Shown: positions 40,690 to 51,288, numbered from the stretch's first letter. The stretch: 64,000 nt of DNA from Acidobacteriaceae bacterium (GCA_003140075.1 PLIO01000145.1:1-64000); one strand, 5' to 3'. Translations and numbers: made by a program. The notes: a model not told the origin generated them from the sequence alone.

Positions 40690-41775
40690 ATGCACGTTCC
40701 TGATGGTTACCTCAGTCCGTCGACCTGTGCGACCCTCTATGTGTGCGCGGCGTCTGGCTGGTATGCGGCGTTGAGGCGTATTAAGCGGCTTCTGGCCACC
40801 CGCGCCATCCCGCTGATCTCGGTGTTCGCAGCCTTCTCCTTTGTCGTCATGATGTTCAACGTTCCACTGCCGGGCGGAACCACAGGTCACGCAGTTGGCG
40901 TTGGCGTCGCCGCGATCGTGCTCGGCCCCTGGGGTTCGATTCTCGCCATCTCGATCGCGATCGCGATTCAGGCGCTGTTCTTCGGCGACGGAGGAATCAC
41001 CACACTGGGAGCGAACTGCTTCAACATGGCAATCGTCGGATCGTTCACAGCCTTCGCCACGTACCGAATGGTTGCAGCAAACTCGAATCTGAATTCCCGC
41101 CAGAGAGTGATTGCGGCAGCAATTGCCGGCTATGTTGCCATCAACGCCTCGGCCCTGGTTACGGCAGTTGAGCTCGGCATTCAGCCCATGCTCTTTCATG
41201 ACGCCAGCGGAACACCGCTCTACGCGCCGTATCCGTTGCATGTGGCTATTCCAGCAATGATGATTGGACACCTAACGTTTGCAGGGCTGGCTGAAGCGGT
41301 GATATGTGCGGGGATGGTGTCTTATCTTCAGCGGGCTGATTTGGGTCTATTACGAGGAGTAAGCGGTTTGGCGCAGACGCCAGCTCCGATCGTCACTGGC
41401 GCGGGCGCGGAACGTTTCCCAAGACGACTATGGGTCGCGGTAGCTTTGCTAATGTTATTCACGCCGCTTGGCATCCTCGCGGCGGGCACTGCCTGGAGTG
41501 AATGGTCTTCCGCCGATCTGACGGATCCTCACACGCGGGAGCAAATCGGAACTGCAACGGGGAACCATGCGCTCCCGCCTTCCGTTCCTGTCGAACTCCA
41601 AAAGTTATCGAACTTGTGGACCGCCCCGTTTCCCGGCTATGCTCCCAAGTTCATCAAGAATCCGGCATTTGGCTATTTGCTCTCTGCAATGTTTGGCGTG
41701 GGCATACTTGTCTTGGCGTCGCAGCTCGCGAGATTGGTCGCCAGCAAACGGGCCGCGAGGAACCTCGGGTCATGA
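40690..41775 (+). CDS. CbiM/NikM-type cobalt/nickel ECF transporter substrate component with C-terminal PDGLE-like region
   Basis: MHVPDGYLSPSTCATLYV; VPLPGGTTGHAVGVGVAAIVLGPWGSILAIS; ALFFGDGGITTLGANCFNMAIVG. Confidence 0.93.
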   Translation: MHVPDGYLSPSTCATLYVCAASGWYAALRRIKRLLATRAIPLISVFAAFSFVVMMFNVPLPGGTTGHAVGVGVAAIVLGPWGSILAISIAIAIQALFFGDGGITTLGANCFNMAIVGSFTAFATYRMVAANSNLNSRQRVIAAAIAGYVAINASALVTAVELGIQPMLFHDASGTPLYAPYPLHVAIPAMMIGHLTFAGLAEAVICAGMVSYLQRADLGLLRGVSGLAQTPAPIVTGAGAERFPRRLWVAVALLMLFTPLGILAAGTAWSEWSSADLTDPHTREQIGTATGNHALPPSVPVELQKLSNLWTAPFPGYAPKFIKNPAFGYLLSAMFGVGILVLASQLARLVASKRAARNLGS

Positions 41776-42590
41776 GCCGGCACACTTTCCTCGAATCGAC
41801 GCTGCAAGGCTTCGCCCGGGCCCTGGCGAAAGCTCTGCAATCGGAACATGGCGCAACTCAACCGGGATTACTGCAGCAACTTGATCCCCGCGTTCGGGTC
41901 ATCGGAATCTTTGCTCTCGTCATTTCGATGATTCTGTGCCGGCGCATCGAGGCTATCGCGGCCATCTTCGTCATCGCTGTTGCGCTCGCAGTCGCTTCCA
42001 GGGTGAGCCTCGGGTCGCTCGCGAAACGAGTCTGGCTTGTGGTTCTCGGTTTCTCGGGAGTAATCGCACTGCCCGCATTGTTTCTTACTCCCGGAGAACC
42101 ACTCTTCACCGCGCCGGGATTGCACCTTTCTATCTCCGCGCAAGGCTTGCGAACGGCAGAGTTGCTGATCCTGCGGGCGGAAACGGCGGCCACACTCACA
42201 ACGGTGCTAGTGCTGTCGACCGCCTGGACTCACATCTTGAAAGCGCTCCGTTCGCTGCATATCCCCGCTGAGATTGTCACCATGCTGGCCATGACGCATC
42301 GCTACGTGTTCCTGCTGATCGAGACGGCCAACCAGATGTTCGAATCGAGGCAAAGCCGAACGGTGGGTATACTGAGCGGTTCTGAACAACGCAACATGAC
42401 AGCCCGTACCGCCGGGGTGCTGCTAAGCAAGAGCATCGAACTCAGCCACGAGCTATACCTGGCGATGTTGTCCCGTGGCTTTCGAGGAGAAGTTCGTCTC
42501 TTAACCGACTTCCACCTGAGACCCCGCGATTACGTCGGACTTACTGGCTTCTTCTTTACCGGTTGCTTTGCCGCATGGATGGGGAGGTAA
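41772..42590 (+). CDS. CbiQ/NikQ-type ECF transporter T component
   Basis: LDPRVRVIGIFALVISMIL; LLIETANQMFESRQSRT; ATGA overlap with CbiM-like gene. Confidence 0.85.
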   Translation: MSRHTFLESTLQGFARALAKALQSEHGATQPGLLQQLDPRVRVIGIFALVISMILCRRIEAIAAIFVIAVALAVASRVSLGSLAKRVWLVVLGFSGVIALPALFLTPGEPLFTAPGLHLSISAQGLRTAELLILRAETAATLTTVLVLSTAWTHILKALRSLHIPAEIVTMLAMTHRYVFLLIETANQMFESRQSRTVGILSGSEQRNMTARTAGVLLSKSIELSHELYLAMLSRGFRGEVRLLTDFHLRPRDYVGLTGFFFTGCFAAWMGR

Positions 42591-42597
42591 GCAAAGG

Positions 42598-43410
42598 TTG
42601 CCTTCAACATTCGAAGTGCAAGATATCAGCTTCTCGTACGACGCAATTCCGGCGATCCGCGGGCTCACGCTGCGCATAGAAGAGGGTGACCGGATTGCAT
42701 TGCTGGGAGCCAACGGCTCCGGCAAGTCCACCTTGTTGCGAATTCTAGATGCGCTTTATTTTCCATCGACAGGCTCTGTCACATTCAAAGGGGATGCGCT
42801 CACTCAAGAGCACTTGCAGGACGACCAATTCTCTCTGAACTTCCGCCGGCGCGTCGCGCTCGTTTTTCAAAACCCTGATGTCCAACTGTTCAATCCCACT
42901 GTATTCGACGAAGTCGCCTACGGTCCCTTGCAGATGGGATGGAGCAAGGAAGACGTGATACGGCGAGTGGAGGAGACGATCGAGTTCATGACAATTTCAC
43001 CCTTGAGAGACCGCCCACCCTACCGGCTCTCCGGAGGTGAGAAAAAGAGGGTTGCCTTAGCTTCAGTCCTCGTCCTTGATCCCGAAGTCTTGCTGCTCGA
43101 CGAGCCGACAGCCACCCTCGATCCAAAAAGTCAGAGCCAGGTCATAGACCTCATTCAACAATGGAAGGGCACGGCGAAGACCGTTATCACGGCGACTCAT
43201 CAGTTGGAGATCGTCGAAGACATTGCCGATCGAGTTTTGGTGCTTGAGGCAGGCAGAGTGATCGCTGAAGGGACGCCAACGGAAATTCTGTCTAACGCCG
43301 ATTTACTTTTGCGAGCGAACCTTATTCACGCCCACCGACATTCTCACGGCGGCGCAGTGCACTCCCATCCGCACTCGCACGGGTATTCTCACCATGAACA
43401 CGAGCACTGA
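42598..43410 (+). CDS. CbiO/NikO-type ATP-binding protein with His-rich C-terminal tail
   Basis: LLGANGSGKSTLLRILDALYFP; LSGGEKKRVALASVLVLDPEVLLLDEPTATLD; tail HAHRHSHGGAVHSHPHSHGYSHHEHEH. Start uncertain (TTG 42598 or ATG 42568). Confidence 0.9.
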   Translation: MPSTFEVQDISFSYDAIPAIRGLTLRIEEGDRIALLGANGSGKSTLLRILDALYFPSTGSVTFKGDALTQEHLQDDQFSLNFRRRVALVFQNPDVQLFNPTVFDEVAYGPLQMGWSKEDVIRRVEETIEFMTISPLRDRPPYRLSGGEKKRVALASVLVLDPEVLLLDEPTATLDPKSQSQVIDLIQQWKGTAKTVITATHQLEIVEDIADRVLVLEAGRVIAEGTPTEILSNADLLLRANLIHAHRHSHGGAVHSHPHSHGYSHHEHEH

Positions 43411-43445
43411 GCGCGTCTACGCGCGCATCAAGTGCTCCGTAAGCG

Positions 43446-45728
43446 CTAGGGTGCCGCACCCAGCCCAAACCTATACGTAAGAGTCACGCTGGCATAGGAA
43501 GGTATGCGCACTCCGACGACCTCCTGGATCTCGGAGGGATAGAAGTTCTCCGTGGTCTGGCCGGTGTAGCCGCTCGCGATAAGGAAATTAACGCCGCCGG
43601 TTAGACGCCCATCCATAAAAGGCCGCAGCATCGCACCACGAAACTCCTTCACCGGAGTTCCTGTGCATTCGGCATTCAGGTTTGCAGGGTTGCAGCCCGT
43701 GCCTAAGGGCTTCGTGCCCACAAATTCGAATTCTCCTCGTGCTTGCAAATGAAACGGAAGTCTCTGCATCGTCCCCAATAAATCAAAGATAGTCCGCGGC
43801 GCTTCGGGCGTGGGCTGTCCCGACTCAAGGTCTCGTGCGTCCGCCTTGGAAAAAGTTGCCAGCAGCGATCCTTGACTGAAATTCCGGCGCACCGACATAG
43901 TCATAAATCGAAGGCGGCTGGGTCCCTCGTTAAACTGAAGGCCGGTATCAGGATCGATCTTAGCCAGCTCAGCGCTGCTGGTCACGTGGCCGAGAGTAAG
44001 CCGCAGATCCGTTTTATGGATGGCCTTGCTGGCCACGATCTGATATGAATGCGCCGTGGCCACCGGAGTACCCACGGTAGTCCCAGTGCCGATCCGGGGA
44101 TCTTCGGTGAAGAAAGCCTGGCCGAAACTAAGAGCAAGCAAGGGGACGTACCACGACTCCTTGGGGAGAAATGAAACCGTGATCTTTGGTGAGTTCACCC
44201 CCACCCATTTTTGAAAAGAATTCTGCGGCACGATCAAATCGTCGTTATCAATATTGATTTGATCGCGACGCCAGCCGAGATAGTAGCGAAAGTAGCGGCC
44301 CAGACCTCCATCCGCCGCAATGTACGGCGTGTACGATCCTATGGTCACGTTGTTTCCGTCCACTGGATTGAAGGGGCCGTAATAGCTAGGTTCGCTGGGA
44401 TTAAAGAAATTATAGTGGTCGAGATCGTCGCGCCGTGGCGCTTCGCGCTCATAGTCGAAGCCAGCCAATACGGACAGGTAGTCGGCAATCTTGTTCACAT
44501 AGTTCGCGTTGCCCCCGGCGACAGTTCGGAATTCGCTTTGCCGGATGAGGCCCTGTCCAAAATCTGAAAACAACGAGAGATTGTAGCTGCGAAAGAAACC
44601 GGAGAGTTGTAGTTGCTGATCTCCACTGAGTTGCCAGATGTCGTTCAAAGCTATAAGCGCAGTATGAGTCTGGTCCTTCTGACGCGGATCGATGGTATCG
44701 CCGTAGTTCGGAAAGTTGTTGTCGTATTGATTTTCGGCAAAAATCGGAACAAGCCCCGGAACATAGGAAAAACCGTAATACCCAATGCCAACCAGCGTGA
44801 TCCGGTGCTGGTCCAGGTAAAACGATCGCTTGCCATTAAATTTGTACTGTTGCCGATGCTCCAACCGATCCAAGAACCCGTTGCCATAGGAGGCTGCGAA
44901 GGCCATCCATGATTCGGGGGTAGGACTCAATCCCGCGATCACGTCGATATCCCGATAATCTCCGGTAAGGGCGATGAATGGAGCAAGGCGAGAACGGAGT
45001 CCGTAAGTCGCCGCAAGATTCACCGAATGATTTCCTTCTCGGACGTTGAATGCTCCGCCATCCACCCGAACGCTCTCCAGAATCTCGGGGATAAATATGT
45101 TCGGATCGGAGTAGCCATTGCCGTGAGCATTGGCCGACAAGTTATTGGGTACGAGGTAGCTGCCCACCGCGATGTATTGCGCTATCGGTTCACCGTGATC
45201 GCCTGCCACGCCCGGCGCAAAGTATTGCGGGGCCTTGATACCGCTTGAAGCGGTTTCCATGGGATACCCGGGAATCGACACCGGCGCACCTGGCCGACCC
45301 GGATTCGCATCGAGCATGTCCTGACGGACAAAAACCTTCTCGCCCGGGTCTGGAGACAAAACGTCCGACTCGTTTACTTCCGCAATCACGGTGAGGTTTT
45401 CGATGCGCGATGCAAGTGGACCCACGCTTATTGCTATCTCGGGATTGCCATTGGGACGGATGCTAATCGGGTGGCTCACCGACCGAAATCCTGGAGCATC
45501 AACCTTGATAACGAAGTCGCCAGCCGAACTGCTTTTCAACACAAATTGCCCATCGGCTCCGGACTTGGCCTGTGCGAGAACCTGATCGTGGCCGACGAGT
45601 TGGATCGACACGTCGGGAAGAGTATTCCCTTGCGGATCCAGGACACGGCCTTTCAGGGCGATCTCCTGCGCAAACATGGCGCAGGGCAAGAGCAGCAGCG
45701 AGAGGAAGACAACCTTGATCCCGGACAT
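43446..45728 (-). CDS. TonB-dependent receptor with carboxypeptidase regulatory-like N-terminal domain
   Basis: EIALKGRVLDPQGNTLPDVSIQLVGHDQVLAQ; plug/beta-barrel pattern; C-term SVTLTYRFGLGAAP. Confidence 0.8.
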   Translation of the reverse strand: MSGIKVVFLSLLLLPCAMFAQEIALKGRVLDPQGNTLPDVSIQLVGHDQVLAQAKSGADGQFVLKSSSAGDFVIKVDAPGFRSVSHPISIRPNGNPEIAISVGPLASRIENLTVIAEVNESDVLSPDPGEKVFVRQDMLDANPGRPGAPVSIPGYPMETASSGIKAPQYFAPGVAGDHGEPIAQYIAVGSYLVPNNLSANAHGNGYSDPNIFIPEILESVRVDGGAFNVREGNHSVNLAATYGLRSRLAPFIALTGDYRDIDVIAGLSPTPESWMAFAASYGNGFLDRLEHRQQYKFNGKRSFYLDQHRITLVGIGYYGFSYVPGLVPIFAENQYDNNFPNYGDTIDPRQKDQTHTALIALNDIWQLSGDQQLQLSGFFRSYNLSLFSDFGQGLIRQSEFRTVAGGNANYVNKIADYLSVLAGFDYEREAPRRDDLDHYNFFNPSEPSYYGPFNPVDGNNVTIGSYTPYIAADGGLGRYFRYYLGWRRDQINIDNDDLIVPQNSFQKWVGVNSPKITVSFLPKESWYVPLLALSFGQAFFTEDPRIGTGTTVGTPVATAHSYQIVASKAIHKTDLRLTLGHVTSSAELAKIDPDTGLQFNEGPSRLRFMTMSVRRNFSQGSLLATFSKADARDLESGQPTPEAPRTIFDLLGTMQRLPFHLQARGEFEFVGTKPLGTGCNPANLNAECTGTPVKEFRGAMLRPFMDGRLTGGVNFLIASGYTGQTTENFYPSEIQEVVGVRIPSYASVTLTYRFGLGAAP

Positions 45729-45828
45729 CTTTCGTGGCGTTTATACTGTACAGGAATCCCAGTTTCAGACTACCGTTGCAAATCGCCCAGTCGTCAAACG
45801 CGGTCGCGAGCAAGCACAAAGCTTTATT

Positions 45829-47274
45829 CTACGTACCCAGACCGTTTCCTGGCGGCATCGTCCTGGGCAAAGTGACCTTCACCGCGCAGCCTCTCTTTCC
45901 CACACGGTTTCCCAGCTCAACAGACCCACCGTGAGCCTCGCAGATCTGGCGCGAGAGTATGAGTCCGATACCGCTTCCTCCTGGTTTTGTCGTGTAAAAG
46001 GGAACGAATACGTTGCTCGGATTCATGAGTCCAGGACCGTTGTCCTCAATGGTGAGAACCAGGTCTTTGTCGGCCAGTTGCCAAGTCAGGACGATTTGAG
46101 GCTCCGATTGGCTGGCGTATAAGTTCGTCGATCCGTTCGAATTTTCCCTAGCGTTTGACGGCTCCAGAGCAGCTTCCGCCGCGTTGCGCAGCAGGTTAAT
46201 GAGCATTTGTTCGAGCTGGTCGGGGTCGGCCATCAAGGTAATATCAGGACCGGGGATTACAGTAACATCGACCCGAGTCTCTACCGCCGCGACACGCTTC
46301 GCCAGGGTTGACACTGAACATTGCTGCAAAACAGGCGGCGGCATTTGCGCTAACTGACGATAGGCCTGCAAAAAGCGATTGAGTGAGGCGGCACGAGTTT
46401 CGATGATGCTCAGGCCACGTTCGAAGTCCTGCCTTTGGTCGGCATCAAGACTCGTGGCCGGAAGCCGCGCACTAAGGCTCCCAGCGATCGATTTGATGGG
46501 AGCCAGTGAGTTGTTCAATTCGTGACCCATGACTCGGATCAGGCGTTGCCATGCCCGTCGTTCCTCTTCCCGCAAAGGACGGCTCACGTCGGACAAAACG
46601 ACGAGAGTATGCGGTACTCCCTCCTGCCGGAACGAACTTCTTCGCACGAACCAGCGGGCCTCACCGCCGAAACCCAGCGGGACCAGAGTCTCGTTTTCAC
46701 AGGACAGCGCGTTCTGCAGCGCCAGATCGGAGGCCGTCTTCCCAAGCAATTGCGCGGAGGACTGTTGCAGAAGTTTTTCCCCGGCCGAGTTAACCAGACG
46801 CAACGCAGTTGTTGGATCAAACGCAAAGATGGGAATGTCCACCTCTCCCACGACACGCTGCAGCAAGGCTGTCGCTTCGGCGGCTCCGGTGTGGTGCTGA
46901 GCCAGCAGGTCGGCCAGCGCGTTCACTTCGACCGAGAGCTCACCCAGAGCATCACTGGGAACCGCCAACCGAGCCCGAAAAGAGTAGTCCTCCTCGCGCA
47001 GGGCTCCCACCACATTGGCCAAGGTTTGCAAAGGGCGGACGATAAGATCGTGCAGAGCGGTACCGATCAACAGACAAGCGAGCACCTCCACTCCCAGCAC
47101 AACCAGCTTCCACGCAATCGACCAGGGTTGCAGCCAGATGAGAATGCCGCTGACCAGAAGTCCGGGCACTGCCAGGAGCACTGAGAAGCGCGCTACGCGG
47201 CGCTCGAAAGGCGCTCGTCGCGGTTTCCGTAATTTGCGTTTGCATGATTCGCTTACATCTGGGCTAGAGCCCAT
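45829..47274 (-). CDS. NtrY-like sensor histidine kinase
   Basis: HAMP-like region, RVMGHELNNSLAPIKSIAGSL, LEQMLINLLRNAAEAAL, LTIEDNGPGL, GSGIGLILSRQICEAHGG. Confidence 0.92.
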   Translation of the reverse strand: MGSSPDVSESCKRKLRKPRRAPFERRVARFSVLLAVPGLLVSGILIWLQPWSIAWKLVVLGVEVLACLLIGTALHDLIVRPLQTLANVVGALREEDYSFRARLAVPSDALGELSVEVNALADLLAQHHTGAAEATALLQRVVGEVDIPIFAFDPTTALRLVNSAGEKLLQQSSAQLLGKTASDLALQNALSCENETLVPLGFGGEARWFVRRSSFRQEGVPHTLVVLSDVSRPLREEERRAWQRLIRVMGHELNNSLAPIKSIAGSLSARLPATSLDADQRQDFERGLSIIETRAASLNRFLQAYRQLAQMPPPVLQQCSVSTLAKRVAAVETRVDVTVIPGPDITLMADPDQLEQMLINLLRNAAEAALEPSNARENSNGSTNLYASQSEPQIVLTWQLADKDLVLTIEDNGPGLMNPSNVFVPFYTTKPGGSGIGLILSRQICEAHGGSVELGNRVGKRGCAVKVTLPRTMPPGNGLGT

Positions 47275-48676
47275 ACTTTTCCATCCGCCGGTACAGGGCG
47301 CCGCGGCTCAGGCCAAGCGCTTCCGCCGCCTGACTCACGTTGCCCTGAAAGCGCTGCAGCGCTTTGCGAATCAGAATAGTCTCAACCGATTCAAGACTCA
47401 ATTCTTCTAAGTTCTGGGCCTGTGGGCGCGACACCCCCAAGCCGAGATCGGCTGGCAGGATCTGACCTGAGCGGCACATCAGGACAGCCCGCTCCAGGGT
47501 GTGTTCTAACTCCCGCACATTACCAGGCCAGGAGTACTGCATCAAAGCCTGCAGTGCCGAAGGATCCAGGCCAAGCACTTGCCTGCGATAGCGCGCCGCA
47601 TAGTTCGATAGAAAATGCACGGCAAGCGCCGCAATGTCTTCTCTGCGCTCGCGCAATGGAGGCAAGTGGATCTCGACCGTATTCAGCCGGAACAGAAGAT
47701 CCTCGCGGAATTGGCCGGTTTGGCACGCGCCAGGAAGATCCGTATTAGTGGCCGAGATCAGGCGGACATCGATATTCTTGCTCCGGGACGAACCTACGCG
47801 CTCGATCTCTCCGGACTCGACCACGCGCAACAGCTTGGCCTGCTGGCGTAGCGGCAGGTTACCGATTTCGTCCAGGAAAAGCGTTCCACCGTCGGCCAAT
47901 TCAAAGCGTCCGATGCGATCGGTGCGCGCGTCGGTAAACGCGCCCTTCACATGGCCGAACAACTCGCTCTCGAACACTCCCTCCGCCAAGCCACCGGTAT
48001 TCACCGCAATCAGCGGACGCGAAGCCCGCAGCGACAAAGCATGGATAGTGTGAGCGACAACTTCTTTTCCCGTGCCGTGCTCGCCGGTAATCAACACGTT
48101 GGCATCAGACGGAGCAATGCGCGTGATGGCTTCGAGCACCGGCGACATTGAGGGTGCAGTCGCGATGAACTCACACCGCCCCTGAGCGCTAAGCAGCCGG
48201 TTTTCCGCAGCTAATCGTTCCGCCTGCTGCAATGCGCGATGCAGTTCCACCTGCGTGCGCAGGATGGAAAGCAGACGCTCGTTTTCCCAAGGCTTCTGGA
48301 TGAAATCGCGCGCCCCGCGCCGCATGGCCTCGACCGCAAGATCCACGTTGCCCCAGGCCGTCATCACGATAACCGGAAGAGTGCCGTCGAGCGCAACCAT
48401 TTCGGAAAGCAGGTCGAGCCCTTCCCTTCCGGAGGTAGTGTCGCGAGCGTAGTTAAGATCGATCAGCGCCGCGTCGTAAGTGGCGTTGGTCAAGACCTCT
48501 CGGGCCAGCTCCGGAGACCGCACCACGTCCACTTTGTACCCCTGGGGCCTAAGTAGCAGCTCGATAGCCTCAAGAATATGCTGTTGATCGTCGGCCGCCA
48601 ATATCCGCGGAGGATTAAGATTCTTCGCGAGGACCGCCGGGCTGCTGACATCTGGCGGCTTGGCCGAGGTTGGCAT
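47264..48676 (-). CDS. Sigma-54-dependent response regulator (NtrC family)
   Basis: Receiver AALIDLNYARDTTSGREGLDLL; GEHGTGKEVVAHTIH, ELFGHVKGAFTDA, Fis-type HTH at C-term. Confidence 0.95.
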   Translation of the reverse strand: MPTSAKPPDVSSPAVLAKNLNPPRILAADDQQHILEAIELLLRPQGYKVDVVRSPELAREVLTNATYDAALIDLNYARDTTSGREGLDLLSEMVALDGTLPVIVMTAWGNVDLAVEAMRRGARDFIQKPWENERLLSILRTQVELHRALQQAERLAAENRLLSAQGRCEFIATAPSMSPVLEAITRIAPSDANVLITGEHGTGKEVVAHTIHALSLRASRPLIAVNTGGLAEGVFESELFGHVKGAFTDARTDRIGRFELADGGTLFLDEIGNLPLRQQAKLLRVVESGEIERVGSSRSKNIDVRLISATNTDLPGACQTGQFREDLLFRLNTVEIHLPPLRERREDIAALAVHFLSNYAARYRRQVLGLDPSALQALMQYSWPGNVRELEHTLERAVLMCRSGQILPADLGLGVSRPQAQNLEELSLESVETILIRKALQRFQGNVSQAAEALGLSRGALYRRMEKYGL

Positions 48677-48679
48677 GGC

Positions 48680-50584
48680 TTAGGGGCCTGGATTGCTGAC
48701 GGCGCCTGCTATCGCATCCTGGATCTTGATTCCATTATGTTCCAAAGTGCTGCCCGTAGCACGATCAAGTTCCACTTTCGCTTTTTCGTAAACCGTCATG
48801 GCCGTGACCAGGTCGAGTTCAGCAACCGCGAGGTCGCGCTGCGCACTCATGGTCTGGTAGCTCGACCCCGCCCCGAGCGTTTGCTCTTTCTGCATGATTT
48901 CGAAGGTGCGTTGCGCCAGGTCTCGCGCCTTGCGGGCTGCATCGACGCGAGAAGCAGTTTGCTCGAGCGCGTACTGTGCGTTACGCACCTCAATGCGAAT
49001 CTGCTTTCTCAATTGCTCCCGGCGCAGCTCGGCTTGCCGGTATTCCAGCTCGGAACGGTATTGGTCGGATTTGGCGACGCGGTTTCGGATTGGGATATTG
49101 AGATTCAATCCGATGTAGTAGTCAGGAGCTGTGTTGTTGAATGCGTTCTCCAGTGCTCCCGAGAAATCAGTGGGAACGGATGAAGAATTTATGGTCCCGG
49201 GGACGCTATAAACCGGATTTAGAGGCCCGGCCAATCCCGACGCTCCATAAAATCCTACCAGCGACAGCGACGGCAATAACGCGTTCCTCGCGGCCTTGTT
49301 GCTGATCTGGCGATTCACCAGATCGACATCGGATTCGGCAAGTTCGGGGCGATCATGCAGAGCCTCGGCGATGAGGTCTTGCACGGCCCGGCTCGCGGGC
49401 GCTTCCGTGGATTCCAGACGGTCCGTCGGAATCACCGGCATAGCTTCCAGCACAGGATCGTCCAGGCTTTTGGTCAGTGCGTTCTTAATCAGCAATTCCT
49501 GCAGTTGCAGCGTGGTTCGCGCCACGGTCAAATCCTGATCGCGCCTGGAAACCTCGGCTTCGGCGCGCATCACCTCCATTGCGGGGATGCTTTCCAGTTG
49601 GAGCTGTTTCTTTGCCGTATCGAAGGACTGCTGCGCGAAGGCCAACGATTGTTCACTTACCTGCGCCTGTTCATACGCATTCACCAAGTCCCAATAAATG
49701 TTCTCAATCTGCGTGACCGTGGTGATCACCTGATCTTTGAAGGCAATGTCAGATATCTTCCTGTTGTTATTTGCAATCCGGAGATAGCGAAGATTGGGAC
49801 CGAAGCCGAACCCGGCCAGCAACTGCTGCTGGATGGTGACGCGGTACATCGACGTGAGCACGGGAGACAAGTTGAAGAAAGGACTATTCGTAGTCTGGCG
49901 GCTGTTGTTGAACTCCACAGAAAAGCTGGTGCCCGTCGCAAACGCCTGCGAATACGTAAGATTGGCTTGCCCGGTATTGAGCTGCAGCAAAGGCACGCCG
50001 TAAATCTGCAGATTGGCGAGAGGGCTGGTTTGATGCTCCGCTCCAATCGAGCCGGTAATGCTGGGATCGTAGGAGTTTACGACCGTCCCAGCACCCAATG
50101 TGGATTGAACCAAACCCGAGGCTCCAGCGCCGGCTCCGCCTGCGCCGCTCGTCGTACCTCCGGCGCCCGCGCCTGGAGCTCCCGCGCCAAAACCGCCGAC
50201 GCCTCCTCCCGGAGTTCCCTGCACTACTCCCGTATTCACGCCGCGGAAGACACCTCCGGCCTTAGTGCGCAGAATGTCCATATTCGCAATTGGCAAATTA
50301 TAGCGGGCTATCGCCAAGTCCAGGTTATTCTCCAAAGCCAGCCGAATCGCGTCTTTGAGCGACAATTGCAGCTTGCCGTCGCGCACCAACTGGCTCAGCA
50401 TAGGAGAATTCGTCAGCGGCGGCTCAGATACTTCACTGGAGAAGTACGCGCTGAAAGGGTTGTGGGACTTCGGCATCTCGAAGGATACCGATGCGTTCGT
50501 CTGGGCTAGAGCCGCTGTAGTAACACCGATGACAAACCCGGCTGCGACCCAAGTCAAGCGTGCGCGGTGGCATCTCCGTCTCAT
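48680..50584 (-). CDS. TolC-family outer membrane efflux protein
   Basis: LSLKDAIRLALENNLDLAIARYNLPIANMDILRTKAG; repeated OEP helical pattern. Confidence 0.9.
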   Translation of the reverse strand: MRRRCHRARLTWVAAGFVIGVTTAALAQTNASVSFEMPKSHNPFSAYFSSEVSEPPLTNSPMLSQLVRDGKLQLSLKDAIRLALENNLDLAIARYNLPIANMDILRTKAGGVFRGVNTGVVQGTPGGGVGGFGAGAPGAGAGGTTSGAGGAGAGASGLVQSTLGAGTVVNSYDPSITGSIGAEHQTSPLANLQIYGVPLLQLNTGQANLTYSQAFATGTSFSVEFNNSRQTTNSPFFNLSPVLTSMYRVTIQQQLLAGFGFGPNLRYLRIANNNRKISDIAFKDQVITTVTQIENIYWDLVNAYEQAQVSEQSLAFAQQSFDTAKKQLQLESIPAMEVMRAEAEVSRRDQDLTVARTTLQLQELLIKNALTKSLDDPVLEAMPVIPTDRLESTEAPASRAVQDLIAEALHDRPELAESDVDLVNRQISNKAARNALLPSLSLVGFYGASGLAGPLNPVYSVPGTINSSSVPTDFSGALENAFNNTAPDYYIGLNLNIPIRNRVAKSDQYRSELEYRQAELRREQLRKQIRIEVRNAQYALEQTASRVDAARKARDLAQRTFEIMQKEQTLGAGSSYQTMSAQRDLAVAELDLVTAMTVYEKAKVELDRATGSTLEHNGIKIQDAIAGAVSNPGP

Positions 50585-51288
50585 TGCTTCACCGCCTCGT
50601 GCGGCTGCAGTCCAGGATGAGCTGTGTCGTTCACCAGCCAGCCATCGCGCAACTGAATCGTGCGCGAGCCGTAAGCCGCATTCGCCTCCGCATGTGTGAC
50701 CTGGATGATCGTCATCCCGTGTTGGTTCAAGGTTCGGAAGAGCTCCATGATTTCCCTGGCTTGCGCGGAATGCAGATTGCCGGTGGGCTCATCGGCAAGC
50801 AGAAGCGCAGGTTTGTGGACCACGGCGCGCGCGATCCCCACCAATTGCTGTTGTCCGCCAGAAAGCTGGCTGGGAAACAGATCTTTCTTGGCGACAATCT
50901 GAAAGTGGTCGAGAGCGTCCGCAACGAGGCTCTGCCGCTGGCTGTGTGGAATGTCCTTATAGGAAAGCGGAAGGTCGATGTTCTCCCGCACCGTGAGATC
51001 GTCGAGCAAGTGATAGCTTTGAAAAACCATCCCGATGTTGCGTTTGGCCAGCTCTGCGCGCTGCTTGCGCTTCATTTCGTGGACGGCCTGCTCCCGAAGC
51101 CAGTATTCGCCTTGCCACTGGTCGTCGAGGAACGCAAGCACATTGAGCAGGGACGACTTCCCCGCCCCGGACGGCCCCATCACGGTGATGAACTCGCCTT
51201 CACGAATGTCGAGAGTAACGCGCCGCAGTACCCAGGTTTGTCCCGGGCCGGTCTTATAACTGCGGTCGATATTCTTCAGGTGGATCAT
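50581..51288 (-). CDS. MacB/LolD-type ABC transporter ATP-binding protein
   Basis: MIHLKNIDRSYKTG; VMGPSGAGKSSLLNVLAFLD; LSGGQQQLVGIARAVVHKPALLLADEPTGNL. Confidence 0.93.
   Translation of the reverse strand: MIHLKNIDRSYKTGPGQTWVLRRVTLDIREGEFITVMGPSGAGKSSLLNVLAFLDDQWQGEYWLREQAVHEMKRKQRAELAKRNIGMVFQSYHLLDDLTVRENIDLPLSYKDIPHSQRQSLVADALDHFQIVAKKDLFPSQLSGGQQQLVGIARAVVHKPALLLADEPTGNLHSAQAREIMELFRTLNQHGMTIIQVTHAEANAAYGSRTIQLRDGWLVNDTAHPGLQPHEAVKQ

Noticed and set aside
49355-50509. 384-aa plus-strand ORF
   Set aside because: Antisense shadow of the TolC-family gene.
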